A DNA stretch of 64,000 nucleotides from Symsagittifera roscoffensis. Taxonomy: Eukaryota > Xenacoelomorpha > Acoela > Convolutidae. The DNA is taken from NCBI RefSeq assembly GCF_963678635.1, contig NC_087063.1:34196540-34260539 (forward strand), in the 5' to 3' direction. Below, one piece after another: positions 31,219 through 41,904 of this stretch. Position numbers and translations under genes: made by a program. Position 1 is the stretch's first letter. Every line of letters begins with the position of its first letter. The notes under the pieces are model-generated. The model had not been told where the DNA came from. It worked only from the letters and a program-made list of their open reading frames with translations, and did not search any database.

Positions 31219-34200
31219 TTTTCTGCAACTTAACTGTAAGGGCATCACTGAGAAAGCACCTGAAATAGCAGATTTAATGCGCGAGTACCGCATTCACATT
31301 GCTGTTTTTCAAGAAACCAAACTCAATTCGAAAAACAGCACTCCCTCGTTCGGGCCAACTACTCTTTCCTTAGCAAGGACCGACCGCGAGAGGGAGGAGG
31401 TCTACTTACTGCAATTCACAACTCTCTTCTACGATGAACATGAAATAGTGGAAGATGGAATTGTGGAGGCGCAAAGCGTTAATGTGAAGGCCAGCAATCA
31501 GAATCTCCGCATCACGAATTTTTATATCCCTCCCATAGTAGCTGTCTTTAGGAGTTTTTAAATCTCGCCTCAGAAGAGAATAATATTGTACTAGGCGATG
31601 CAAATGCTCGTTCCCCACTTTGATGCTACAATGTAGAAGAGGACCGACGCTGGGGTAATCTAGTTCCCCAAATTATTCAATCCTCATTCGCTCAACTAAA
31701 TGATTACTACCAAAATTGACTGCAATATGATAGACGTTTATCAGCATCATCACCTGACATTTCACTGGCATCATCCTCAGTTTTGTGTATTCTTACTTGG
31801 CAAACAGTTTTCAAATTGGGCTCAGACCACCTACCAGTCTTAGTGAATCTTCCCATTGTTGAGGATATATGTTTTAGCACCTCATAAAACTTTCATAAGA
31901 TTTACAAAGCTGACTGAAAATTTTTTTAAATTGAAATCGAAGTTGCTCTTGCAAAACAACCTATTCAAGTTGATGCAATTGCAGCTGATCGGATTTTTCG
32001 TGATACTGTTCTCTCTGCATCCCGTCACCACATTCATGCATGCCGTCCTCGTTTTTTTTTGTACCTGCACTAAATGATGAAACAAAGAAACAAGCAAAAC
32101 AAATTGACAACATCAGATTATAAAATCCGTCAGATCCACTTTTAAACAGTTCAAATAGAGAAAAGAAGTGGCGGAAATTCCTCCAGACTTTCAGCCATCA
32201 AACTTCATTCAATAAGTTTCGGAAAGTGGTCAGATCGTTAAGTGACTCAAAGTCTGTGGTAGGAACTCGTGCAATCAATTCAGCGAAAGAAACTGCAAAT
32301 GCTCTTATGTACAATACACAAAATTGAGAACACGCAAAACCAACAAAGCTCAAAAAATAACCGAGCGAAGAGCTCTGAAACTCAGCTTAGCTGGCTCTAA
32401 TAAATTGTATACCATGTAAGCTGTCAACATCTTTGATTGTTTCCACTCGAAATGGAAAACTTTTAAGATAACGAAACGTCAAAAGCCTTAGGAACAGATG
32501 CTCCATGCACGGTTCATCTTGACATGTCGGCCCTGTAGCTATCAATTTTTTAAACACGATTTTTAACCGCTCTCTTTCTTTTTAGCACTCAAATATGGAA
32601 AAATTCAAAGGTAGTACCACTCCCTAAACCGAATAAAGACCTCAAAGCGTCCGAATCTTACCTGCCGATATCAGTTTTTAAATTTTTGAATACTTTATTC
32701 ATCTAACCCTATCTAAACATTACTCAAAGCCGACCACCATCATGGTTTTCGACCAATGCAATGAACTTTAACGTTATCGGTCCTCGTTTTTTTTGGTAAA
32801 TGACGGTTTTAGACAGCAAAGGCCACCAACTAGAATATTTTAGGCCACGCTTGACTTGTCTAAAGCTTTCGACATTGTCTATCATTGAACTATCTTGGAT
32901 CTCCTTTATGACACCAGCGTACCAGGAAGCTTAAACAGATGTCTCTCAAACTATATGAGTGGTCGCCAAGCGAAAACAATATTTAGGGATGTTCTGTCAA
33001 CATCTAGGATTGTTGGCACAAGTGTCACGAGGCTCAGTCCTATCACCGATTTTGTTCAATTTTTACGTTCATGATGTCTTGTTGTCACCCCCCCCCCCCC
33101 GAAGTCAAACTACAATCACACGCAGACGAATTTTACCTCTTCGTTCAGTGGAGTAATATTCAAAAAACTTCTGTTTCATCAAACTGCTTAACAAAATAAC
33201 ATTTTTAAAGTTCAGATTACTTGTTTTTTCTTCACCAAAAGGCTCTGCGGGCTTTATTTCCTCGTTTAATAAGGAATTCAAAACGGAACCCCTGGTGAAA
33301 TTGGTCAATACCCCCCTTCCTACAGAAAAGTACCCCAAATTACTCGCTGTCTTTTTTGACCCTGCTCCGAACTTCGCTGAACACTGCGAGCGAACTTCAG
33401 CAAAAGTCTCGCGCAGGATAGCTATCCTGAAGGCCTTATCGGGGACAAATTAGGGTCATTCTAAAGACACACCATTGGTAAGCTACATGGCTCTGGTCAG
33501 ACTGATTTAAGATTTCGCATGTCCAGCATGGTCCCATGCCAACAAATTTACGTCTTTGAATGACCTTCAAGTAGTTCAAAACGCTGCTCTCCGAACAATA
33601 ACGGTTTGTACAAAAGTGAGTGCTCCAGAACATCCAGATTCAAAATGTTAAATTTAAATGTTGCTCACCATCATCAATTACTGTGTACAGTTAACACTGA
33701 TAATTTACATCCCTTCAAACCCTCTACTTTTTTATCACCATCACCCCAAACCTCCAAGAAATATCCTCCCGACAATACTTACGATTTATGGTCCTGGAAT
33801 AGGTAATATCATCCAAGACACAGCTAATACATCTCTTACCGCTCTAAACGGTTTAATTGAACTTAGTTTTTTTGCCTCTCAAAATTACAAAGCGGTTTTA
33901 AAACAATTACAATCTCTAAGCATCGATCAGGCTTTTGCAGACGCACCTCCCCCGAAAGTACTGTCACTCAAACTTCCCGATATCTCATCTTCAGAAGAAT
34001 CCCTTCCTCGCGGAACCAGTCGAACCCTTGTCCAATTGAGGTCGGCTATGGTCACTTCCTAAACCCTTGAACAGAATAGACCTGAATGTCCCGCCAGACT
34101 GCTTCCTTTGTACTTCCCAACACACCGCTTTGCACCTTTTTAATTGTTCCAAGAACACCACTACTCTAACCACAATTGAACTGTGGCTTTGGCCGACTGA

Positions 34201-34345
34201 AGTTGCACTGTTTCTAGGAGTCGGTTTGAGCACGCCATTTTTTGGTACCGTTAGTTTTGTGTACTTCAAGTTCAATTCAAAATCGTTTTCTACTCGGAAG
34301 GCACAAAAACTTGTCAAAGTACTTGTGGATTTTGGTTTCGAATAG
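31219..34345 (+). mobile_element. Degenerate LINE (endonuclease plus reverse transcriptase)
   Basis: The + strand shows an apurinic-endonuclease-like N-terminus (LNCKGI, then REYRIHIAVFQETKLN at about 31225-31325; GDANARSP at about 31597). The reverse transcriptase follows, with KVVPLPKPNKDLKAS at about 32620, SKAFDIV at about 32860 and SRGSVLSPILFNFYVHD at about 33027-33077. The C-terminal cysteine-rich part has LPRGTSRTLVQLRS at about 34007, then PPDCFLC, HLFNC and LWLWPTEVALFLG (to 34240). Many stops and frameshifts break the frames, so it is a dead copy. The organisation matches APE-type LINEs such as the Jockey/I group; clade assignment is inferred. Confidence 0.8.
33088..33102. repeat. 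Poly(C) run
   Basis: A run of C of about 13 bases at 33088-33102 lies within the LINE reverse transcriptase region and probably contributes to a frame break. Homopolymer length here may also be a sequencing error. Confidence 0.7.
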
Positions 34346-36005
34346 ACATTTATATTTTCGGATTTGCTGCCAATTGAAAACTATCGTTTGATCTAGTTTT
34401 CTCAAAGTTTATCAAACACAACTTCTATTTCAAAGAGCTTCAAGGTGATGTGTTTTTCTTTGATTTTTGAAAGCTGAATACGGATAATATTTATAGCAAG
34501 TTCAATTCTAGAATCGAAGTGAAGTTTAAAGCAAACATCCATTCCATTTTGAAACATAGCAAAAAAATTTTTTTGGGGGTTTTTGCCTAGGCTTTTTTCT
34601 TAAAATTTTCTCTTTAGAGCTACTGTTTGCCATTTTCTCGCTTGTGTTTGCGAGAAAGGGTTTTATAATCGGGTATTGGATATTTTTCTAGTGGAAAATC
34701 GATTTTTTGAATTTTTATGGCTCAACTCTGATGACATTCCATTTTTTGCATCAAGGTGCGTCTATCCAGGTAATCATCACGAAGACTTTTTCAGGTTAAG
34801 AACTTGTCCAACAAAATCAGTCAATCGTTTCCTGACATAATTGATAAGAAAAATCAAATTCAACTCCCTATTCTTCAGACTTGGTGCAGAGGTGACGTTC
34901 GAGCTTGAGACGACTAAGGCTCCGCTGGACTCAAATACTGCAATGATCTTCTGTGCCAACTGAAATATCTCAGCTTGAATCCCGCATTTTTTTGCTGTGT
35001 TAAACGTTTTTTCTCTTAATCACAATGTCGATTACTAAGCGTTATCAACTCGCAGTATAGATGTTTTTCAGGTTAACCACCAGTTCAACAAAATCTATTA
35101 AATTGTTTGACACCCCCGTACACATAACTAAAAAAAAAAGAGTTAAACTGAATATGTGGCGGAGAGGCAACGCATATGACTGCAAATAGAAACGTTTTTT
35201 GTTTTAAATCCGGCGAGGACCAGTTTTTTGATAAACAAAAAAGTTTTGCCAATACACGTAGTTTGCCTATGATTTATGCATTTTCTACCGACTTGAAAAC
35301 ATTTTCAATGTGTTGCGTCTATGTGCGAGTAATTTCGTTCCGAGAAATTTGGCTGAAGTTTTTGTGATATAACTTTTTTTAGTTTTCTTTATTTTTGTTT
35401 TACATTTTTTGGAAGCTTTTTGATTTTTGTTTGCATTTGCATTCTTCTTTTATTCAGAAAGCAATAACCAGCGCCTTCTCTTAAAATGTTGACTATTTGA
35501 TTCTTTGCGATTGCACTAATTAAATTTCAAATTTTGTCCATTTTTTGGAAATTTGTAATTTTTTTACTTGTGATAATCGAATCATTTGCTCAATGTGAAA
35601 AAAAAACTCGCATTTTTAAAAATGATTTTTTTTGCGTGGTTTTAGTTTGTCAACCTGGATTGCAGTCTCTATCGCAAGTGATGAAAAGCTCCGCTTCGTC
35701 TCAGTTTGACACTGGAATTTGGCTTTCCTAACATTTTTCTCAAAAAATTAATTTCAATCAAACGTATAAAAGTTTTGTTAAGAACCGTTTTTTTACTTTC
35801 AGTTATTTTGTCTTGTTTTTGTTTGCTAGCTTGTCATATAATGTTTGTAACGTTTTTACACAAGCCTCGCTTGTGTTATAGTGTGAACTATCTTTTTTTT
35901 CCAACCTAAGTCGCCGTTTTTTTCCAACCCAACTTAGCATTAATTACAGCAAATGCTAAGGATATTAACACAGACTGTTATATTACAAATAGCATTTTAG
36001 CTTCA
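34346..36005. other. Repeat-rich intergenic DNA with a weak tRNA-like segment; no gene seen
   Basis: Open frames are short and AT-driven. Around 34777-34935 and 35043-35110 are diverged copies of a block containing TTTTCAGGTTAA and (T)CAACAAAATC, also present at about 37110-37180. A weak tRNA-like stretch (TTGGTGCAGAGGTGACG, later GGACTCAAAT) lies at about 34880-34937. Runs with CTCCGCTTCGTCTC near 35690 belong to a dispersed repeat. Confidence 0.45.
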
Positions 36006-36009
36006 AAGT

Positions 36010-36092
36010 ATCGTGGATCTGTAGCGTAGAGGTAGGCAAATGATCCCGAAACAAAATAAGAGGGTTCGAACCTGGGCAGGGTCGGATGTTTC
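36010..36092 (+). repeat. tRNA-like module of a SINE
   Basis: TGTAGCGTAGAGGTAGG resembles the A box of RNA polymerase III promoters and GGGTTCGAACCTGGG resembles the B box, at normal tRNA spacing. The acceptor arms do not pair, so this is not a functional tRNA gene. It is one of several such modules in the window. Confidence 0.55.
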
Positions 36093-37214
36093 TAATGAAC
36101 TTTTTCGTCTACTAGTTAAATTGCGTCCGCTCTATAAATTGATGCATGTTAGTTGCTTTTTTTTTTCAAATTGACTGGTAGTGATAATGCGTCATAATTG
36201 GCTGGCGTCACGTAGCACTTATGTAGACTCATAATTGGCGTGCATCACTCATGAAAATATGTAGACTCAAAGTTTTACTCATTTAGTTTTTCCCAGTAGT
36301 GTTATCGGTAATATTTTGGCTTGTGTATGCGAAATGCATCTTCGCCTCTGTGTACAAGTGATGCTTATTCCACTTCGCCTCTTTGTTAACTGTTTTTTTT
36401 TTCAAAGCTTGGGTTCAAACATTTTTTTAGCTTAATTGAAAGTTTTTCTGGTAGTTTGTGATTTTTGGCTGATTTCATTTATTTTTTGGATAAATGGGTT
36501 CTTCTTTGTTTATTTTTATTACGGTTCAGCTCATATTATATTGGCTGAATCCTTATTTTGCGTAGTGTCAAGAGCGATTTTTGTATGCTTTGACGTGTTT
36601 CAGGAGGGGTGTGTCGTGAAGTTTTAGTTTTGTAGCTTGAAATTTTCTTATGGCTACAGTTTAGTTTTCGACTTAACGAGAATTGAACCAATTTTTGTCG
36701 CCTTAGCTGCGGCTCGCTTATTGGTTTTCAAGGCTTGTTAAGGCTGCTAATTAACAGCATTCGATAAAAATATATGGATTTTTCAGTGTAATTTTTTCTA
36801 GTAACTTCAGCTTAATTTTTCAAAAAAAAAATCGAGTTTTTTTTAAATTCAATATCTTGTAATGCAAAGTTTTGATTGTATTGATAGTTTTTTGCCTTTT
36901 GGCGGAACGTTTACTAGGTTCAAAAAAGGCTTAAAAGCAGAAGCCAAATTAAATGTGATTTGATTCATACGAGATTTTTGACCGTTTTGGAAAAATTCAT
37001 CTCAGGATTAGTCAAGTACCATCTCAGGATTAGTCAAGATTTGATGAAGTTTGTGATGGTGGCAGCATACCGAAAATTTTGGCTATCAAAAAAATTAGTC
37101 TTTAAAGCAAGCGTTATCACCTCAGAATAGATATTTTTTCTGGGTTTACAACTTGTTTAGCAGAATCTTTTGAATCAATTGGTATCTTAGTTCATAATTT
37201 GAATTAATTTCTAA
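36093..37214. other. Intergenic repeat-rich DNA; no gene seen
   Basis: AT-rich sequence with a short duplicated block CATCTCAGGATTAGTCAAG (two copies at about 36999-37040). No coding exon is supported. Confidence 0.45.
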
Positions 37215-37300
37215 GCGTCTCGGCACTTTCAGTCTACAGGTAACAAATACGCCTGGAACGTCAAAGATCCTCGGTTTGAATCTGATCAGGACCTGTTTTG
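37215..37300 (+). repeat. tRNA-like module of a SINE
   Basis: Contains CAGGTAACAAATACGCCTGG and a B-box-like GGTTTGAATCTGATC, followed by GGACCTG. It lies after a block shared with about 35040-35110 (GCGTTATCA, TTTTTTC, CAGGTT-like). Acceptor pairing is absent. Confidence 0.45.
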
Positions 37301-38578
37301 TTTTCAAACGGGAAATATTCCGTTTCAAAAAATGTCAGATTATAATTTCTTTGCTAATGCTTTGTCGGCTTAGTTGCCACATCTTAGAATTTTTTGCCGC
37401 ATGCATTTTTCCTTGTTGTTGCTTCTAATGTTTTCATTTAGTCCTGCAATTTTTAATTTTACTAAACTTGGCTTCGTATATTTTCCTTTTTTGTTTTATT
37501 TTTCGCCTGAAAAACCTTCTGCCTAATTGATGTTGGCTTATATTTTATCGGCCTACTAACCTTTTTTTGGGTCCTTCGAGGTAAACAATTTTTTGTATGC
37601 TTTCTTCCGGATCGCGCAAATTGTTAAAAAATCTCAGAATAGAATTTATAGTTCAACGTTTTTCATGACAACTTTTTTTCGCTTGATAATTGTTTTTGAA
37701 TTTTCATTAAACGCCGTCGAATGTGTTTCTGGACAGGCTTTCCATAAAAAGAACATCACTACCGACAACATTTTCATGTTTTTTAATTGTGGTTTCTTCG
37801 AAACTTTCGCGTTTTCTTTGGAATTAGTGACTGTTCTTTCCTTTCCTGTCTGCTAGCTTGCAATGCTATTTCTGTGCTATCGCCAGTGATGCGAAGCTCC
37901 GCTTCGTCTCTGAGGTAAGTTTTTTGGTAAACCTCAAGCAGGTTGAAGAGGACAGTCAGAAATAATGCTTTCTAGTTGATGAAACTTCTAAGGGTTGCTA
38001 AACAAAATTATTAGAAGCAGGAAGGAAACTATTTCAAACATTGGAAGGAAACTATATCAAACCTTTAAATTAAAAGAAAGCATACTATTTGTATCAATAC
38101 TTTCTATAAATTATTATTTTTGCTCGCATTTTGGAGTAATTTAAAGGCAGCTGTGCGTTTAAGAGTGCTGAAGCGTGAGGTTTTCTACATTCAAGAAATT
38201 CGATTCGATTCCCTATTCTCTAATATTAACTAATTTAGCTTTTTTGTAAAATATTCGCCTCTTTTTATGATTTGTTCATATGGAGCTTAGCTTAGCCTCT
38301 AGTTTAAATAATGACATGTAAAACTCACCCAAATATTTAACAAAAATATTTAACTGAGTGAAGAATCAATCAGGGCGTTTTTTTTTCTACCATGTTTTAA
38401 TAGATTTTCAAAATTCAGTGACTGGAGTTTTTGGATTTTTGAGCGAATTAGTTGAACTAACTTCCTTTTTTTGAAAAATTTGGTATGTTACTTAGTTCCC
38501 AAAATTGTTCGTTTTTTCTGAATCATGTTAGTTATATCAATGATTTGAATTTGATTTGATTCCAAAAACGAATTAGGC
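37301..38578. other. Intergenic DNA; dispersed repeat pieces only
   Basis: Holds a dispersed repeat piece with CTGCTAGCTTGCAATGCTATTT and GCGAAGCTCCGCTTCGTCTC (about 37848-37915), also seen at 52900 and 60100. A 20-bp block around AAACTAT with CATTGGAAGGAAACTAT is duplicated near 38030-38060. No gene recognised. Confidence 0.45.
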
Positions 38579-38921
38579 CAGGGGCGGATCTAGGTTTTCT
38601 CGAGGGGGCGGATTTTCAAAAAAAAATGTTGTCGGCCTTTTTGAAGGTCGACCGAATTGTTTTTATGAGCTCTTTCAAATCACTATAAAGACCTTATTTG
38701 ACCAAATTTTCTGCGCCACAGACAAAATTTTGAAAAAATAGGCCAAAAAAGGCATTTTTAGGAGCTGCTTGGAAAACTTAAAAATCGCGATTTTTCGGCG
38801 TGCGCTACCCCTCAAGGCGCCTTTAGATAAACTTTAGGGTCTGTCAGGCACAAATAGATATCTCTAAAAAGTACAAAGGGGGATTTTTGGGTCGTCAGGG
38901 GGTTTAATACCTCCGCTACTG
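38579..38921 (+). mobile_element. Non-autonomous hAT-like element (MITE)
   Basis: 343 bp from CAGGGGCGGATCTAGG to CCTCCGCTACTG. The ends are imperfect inverted repeats (CAGGGGCGGAT against CAGTAGCGGAG). It is flanked by AATTAGGC (38571-38578) and ATTTAGGC (38922-38929), 7 of 8 identical, as expected for hAT integration. No transposase is encoded. It is the reverse-orientation partner of 30586-30921. Confidence 0.85.
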
Positions 38922-39051
38922 ATTTAGGCTATTTTTCACATTGCTAGAAGAGTATTTTTGGTAGGCTTTCGTGGTCAATTGTTATATAGTAGGGAGAAAT
39001 ATCTTAGCCAATGATATTTGATCAAATTATTTTTCAGATCCCACTTGAAAA

Positions 39052-39899
39052 ATGGCACCCAAAGTTGCATCTACTGAAAAGAAAAAGAAGATGACTGTTT
39101 TGCAGAGGAAGATCAGCATGATGGTATGTTTCCCACTAGTCATTGATAAACCTAACTGTAGTATTTTGAGATTTTTAGGCGTTTTTCAAATGTTGTATAC
39201 GTTTCTTTTTTCTTAGAAACAGAAGTACTCAGTGAGACCTGCTAAAAAACCTAAGAAGAAGGGTCCTTATCCAGCCATCACTCTGCGAAAATCTCTGAAG
39301 CCGGGAGCTGTGGTCATTTTGGTATCTGGAAAGCAGCAACACAGGGGAGCCCGAATGGTGTTCGTCAAATTGTTGGAGTCCGGTCATCTCTTGCTGGCCG
39401 GACCTAAGAGTCTGAACAAACTGCCTTTGATGCCAGTGTTGCAGAACTTTGTAATTGGAACGAGTACTAAGATCCCTCTGACTGATGCAGTGAAAACACA
39501 GGCTGACAAGATTAACTTCTCAATGTTCAAGAAACTGAAGGAAAAGAAGTCGAAAGAGTCAGGCATCTTCAGTGACTCTGCAGACAAGGTGACTCATACT
39601 GATGAGCTACTAATTTCTCTTAGCATTTTTTTAAAGTCGAATCAAGTCTTCCTAAATATTTTTGAAAGCTCTCAATCGAAAATAACAACGATGAACACGT
39701 TAAAGAACACGTTGATGGTTTTTAGTCCACGTCTGAGCCCAGAATTGACCCTGAAGTTGAGAAGGCGCTGGACGAGGCTTTGATGGCCTCTGTGAAGAAT
39801 TTCACCAGTGATCCTCTGGAGACTGAGATTTTCACAGCATACATGAGGAACAAGTTCACCCTCAAGAATGGCCAGCTTCCTCACATGATGAAGTTTTAG
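39052..39899 (+). CDS. RPL6: Large ribosomal subunit protein eL6 (RPL6), three exons
   Basis: A structural protein of the 60S ribosomal subunit. Exons are 39052-39123, 39217-39588 and 39726-39899, all phase 0, giving 205 residues. Exon 1 is a lysine-rich start (MAPKVASTEKKKKM). Exon 2 carries RKSLKPGAVVILVSGKQQHR, then GARMVFVKLLESGHLLLAGP and FVIGTSTKIPL, the SH3-like core and the STKI signature of eL6. Exon 3 ends LKNGQLPHMMKF, matching the family's C-terminus. Length is close to nematode and insect eL6 and below the vertebrate protein. A 3' splice site (TTTTTCAG, ending 39037) is 14 nt before the ATG. The zinc-finger gene starts 244 nt after the stop. Confidence 0.95.
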
Positions 39900-39935
39900 T
39901 TCAATTGTTGATTGGTTATTGTAATCGATTGATGA

Positions 39936-39941
39936 AATAAA
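39936..39941 (+). promoter_or_regulatory. Polyadenylation signal of RPL6
   Basis: AATAAA 37 nt after the RPL6 stop codon, followed by a TTGGTCAAGTTTTTTTTT element that could act as the downstream U-rich site. Confidence 0.75.
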
Positions 39942-40143
39942 GCTTTGTTGGTCAAGTTTTTTTTTTCGCACCAAAACAAAAAGAACTTGGAAACGAGGTT
40001 TAGGGAAGGGGAGTTAAATTATCAGAGGGGTAATTGTGGGGTAAAATCAAGCATCAGGGGACCCCGATAAATTAACACCTGGTAGCATTGAACTAAATTA
40101 AGTCTATCTTTAGCTGTAGTTAGACGTGTTTTTAGTTAACATT

Positions 40144-41291
40144 ATGAGTTCAAGTATAAATGCAGATCTCTGTGCAACTATTGATAAAGTTATTTTGGCT
40201 CAGAAAACAGCCAGGAAAAATAGTGATAAATACAATAGGCTCTGGAAGCAGCAAGAAGCGCTTATGGATGAAACGGAAATTGATAACACCGAAAGGTTTA
40301 ACTGGAAGAAAGTCGCAAATAGAGATAAAAAAGGGTTAGGAGAAGCAATGCAGTTCGACCAAGATCGAGATGAAAATCCAGTTTTGGCGCTAGATATAAG
40401 CAAGCCAGATCCATGGTTTTTAATGAAGAGGAACGACCTGAAAAATTCTGGGAATTGTTTTGAGGGCAGGTCCTCATGCAGCTCCTTGTTCAAATCTATG
40501 GGTTAGAATTGGACATTTCGATATCTTTGATTTTTAAAAGTTTTTGTTGTTATTTTTTTGCCAAAATGTGCGAAATCAGATATTCAATAATTCTCCAAAA
40601 AGTGTATTGAGATAAATTTCAGCAAAAATTTGAGGTTTTAGATTGCTTATTTTGCGAGAACATATTTACCAAAGAATCAATTGAAAGTTCGGCTGTAATT
40701 GGTGCGTGCAAATCATGTGACTTCTATTTCGACTTTACTTGCACGTTATGCAGCATTGGGTTCCTAGACCTTGAGTCGCGGGGCAAGCACGTTCGATTCT
40801 GGCATCCCAACTTCTGTTTCATTTGTCAGGCTGGGTTCACCAGTGATCTCTTATCTGAAAACCATGTGTTTGAATGTCTTGCAGCTTGCGAGAAAACACG
40901 AAAAGGTATGCTGACCAAAGTTATGTTCGCGGAAGTTCCCGAAAAAATGGCTGTTCATTGTGAAAAATGTGCTCTGATTTTCGACAACGTGGATCTTAAA
41001 TTAGGCCACATGGTATCAACGCATCTATACAAAAAATGTGAAGTATGTTACGGGGTTTATGAAACTGATATGGATTTGTTCAAGCACACTTTAGCGCGAC
41101 ACGTGAATATAAAGAAATGTTCATGTTGCCAAGTAGAGTTCGAAAGTGTGGTGGAGAGGGTGAAACATACGAGGACTATGCATAAGGATAGGTGCCCATT
41201 GTGTCAGAAAGATGTGTGTGAGGGTTACAGAAGACACGTAACAGTATGTGCTGATTTGATGCCAAAGAGCTTCAAAGCTATGTTTGAGTGA
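40144..41291 (+). CDS. Multi-C2H2 zinc-finger protein, two exons
   Basis: Exon 1 starts at the ATG 8 nt after a 3' splice site (GTTTTTAG ending 40135): MSSSINADLCATIDKVILAQ, with a charged, helical N-terminus. Exon 2 is open to the TGA at 41289-41291. It contains six zinc-finger-like units: CTLC with HVRFWH, CFIC with HVFEC, CEKC with HMVSTH, CEVC with HTLARH, CSCC with HTRTMH, and CPLC with HVTVC. Two are C2HC. Such arrays normally bind nucleic acid; the target is unknown. The exon junction is not certain: the strong 3' site at 40622 is out of phase with the donor at 40502, whereas the weaker AG at 40611 fits and gives about 345 residues. The gene lies between RPL6 and ISY1 on the same strand. 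Confidence 0.75.
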
Positions 41292-41489
41292 AAACACAGG
41301 CGAAGTGAAGTAGGAAAGTTAGAGAAAAATTAGCAAGTTAAGTTAAGACGAAGCATGGCGAACGACCGAGATGAGAAAAGAAAGTAAAAGAACCTCTTTT
41401 GGTATACATGCTAAAAGAACTGATGAAAATGATTTAGTTAAGTAGAACATTTGGCTCTTCTACCATCTCCATGTCCTCCACCTGGTTTA

Positions 41490-41720
41490 AGTATAATTTT
41501 CCGGCAAGGCTGGTTTCGTAGAGGGGGCATTCGGCACTATGGCCGCAAAGAGTCCCCATTTGGCACTATCGACCCAGCAATTTCGACCCACCATCCAAAA
41601 TTTTTTCTAAAGGCGCTTTGGGACCAACATAGATTCATTCTGAGAACGGAAAATGCGCCGAAAAAGATTTTTGAGCAAAATTTACCATTTTTTGTTGAAA
41701 TTAATTCTAGTTCTACTTAT
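41490..41720. repeat. Diverged fragment related to the hAT-like element interior
   Basis: TTTTTTCTAAAGGCGCTTTGGGACC, then TGAGAACGGAAAATGCGCCGAAAAA, resembles the interior of the 30586-30921 and 63340-63475 copies (TCTAAAG, GCGCACGCC, GCCTGCGG). It lies between the zinc-finger and ISY1 genes. Ends are not identified. Confidence 0.4.
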
Positions 41721-41904
41721 TTGGGGGGTTTTTTGGTAAAAGAGCAAAAGAATCAAGTTTAAAAATCTCTGCTATGAGATTTGAAAGTGCAATTGAAATT
41801 GAATTGCCAGTTTTTGTTTAAGTTAAGGGCATTGTAAAAAGTAATTGTTTATCTACAGCTTCAACAAATTTTGTTTATCTTTTCAGTGTGTTTGATTTTT
41901 CATC

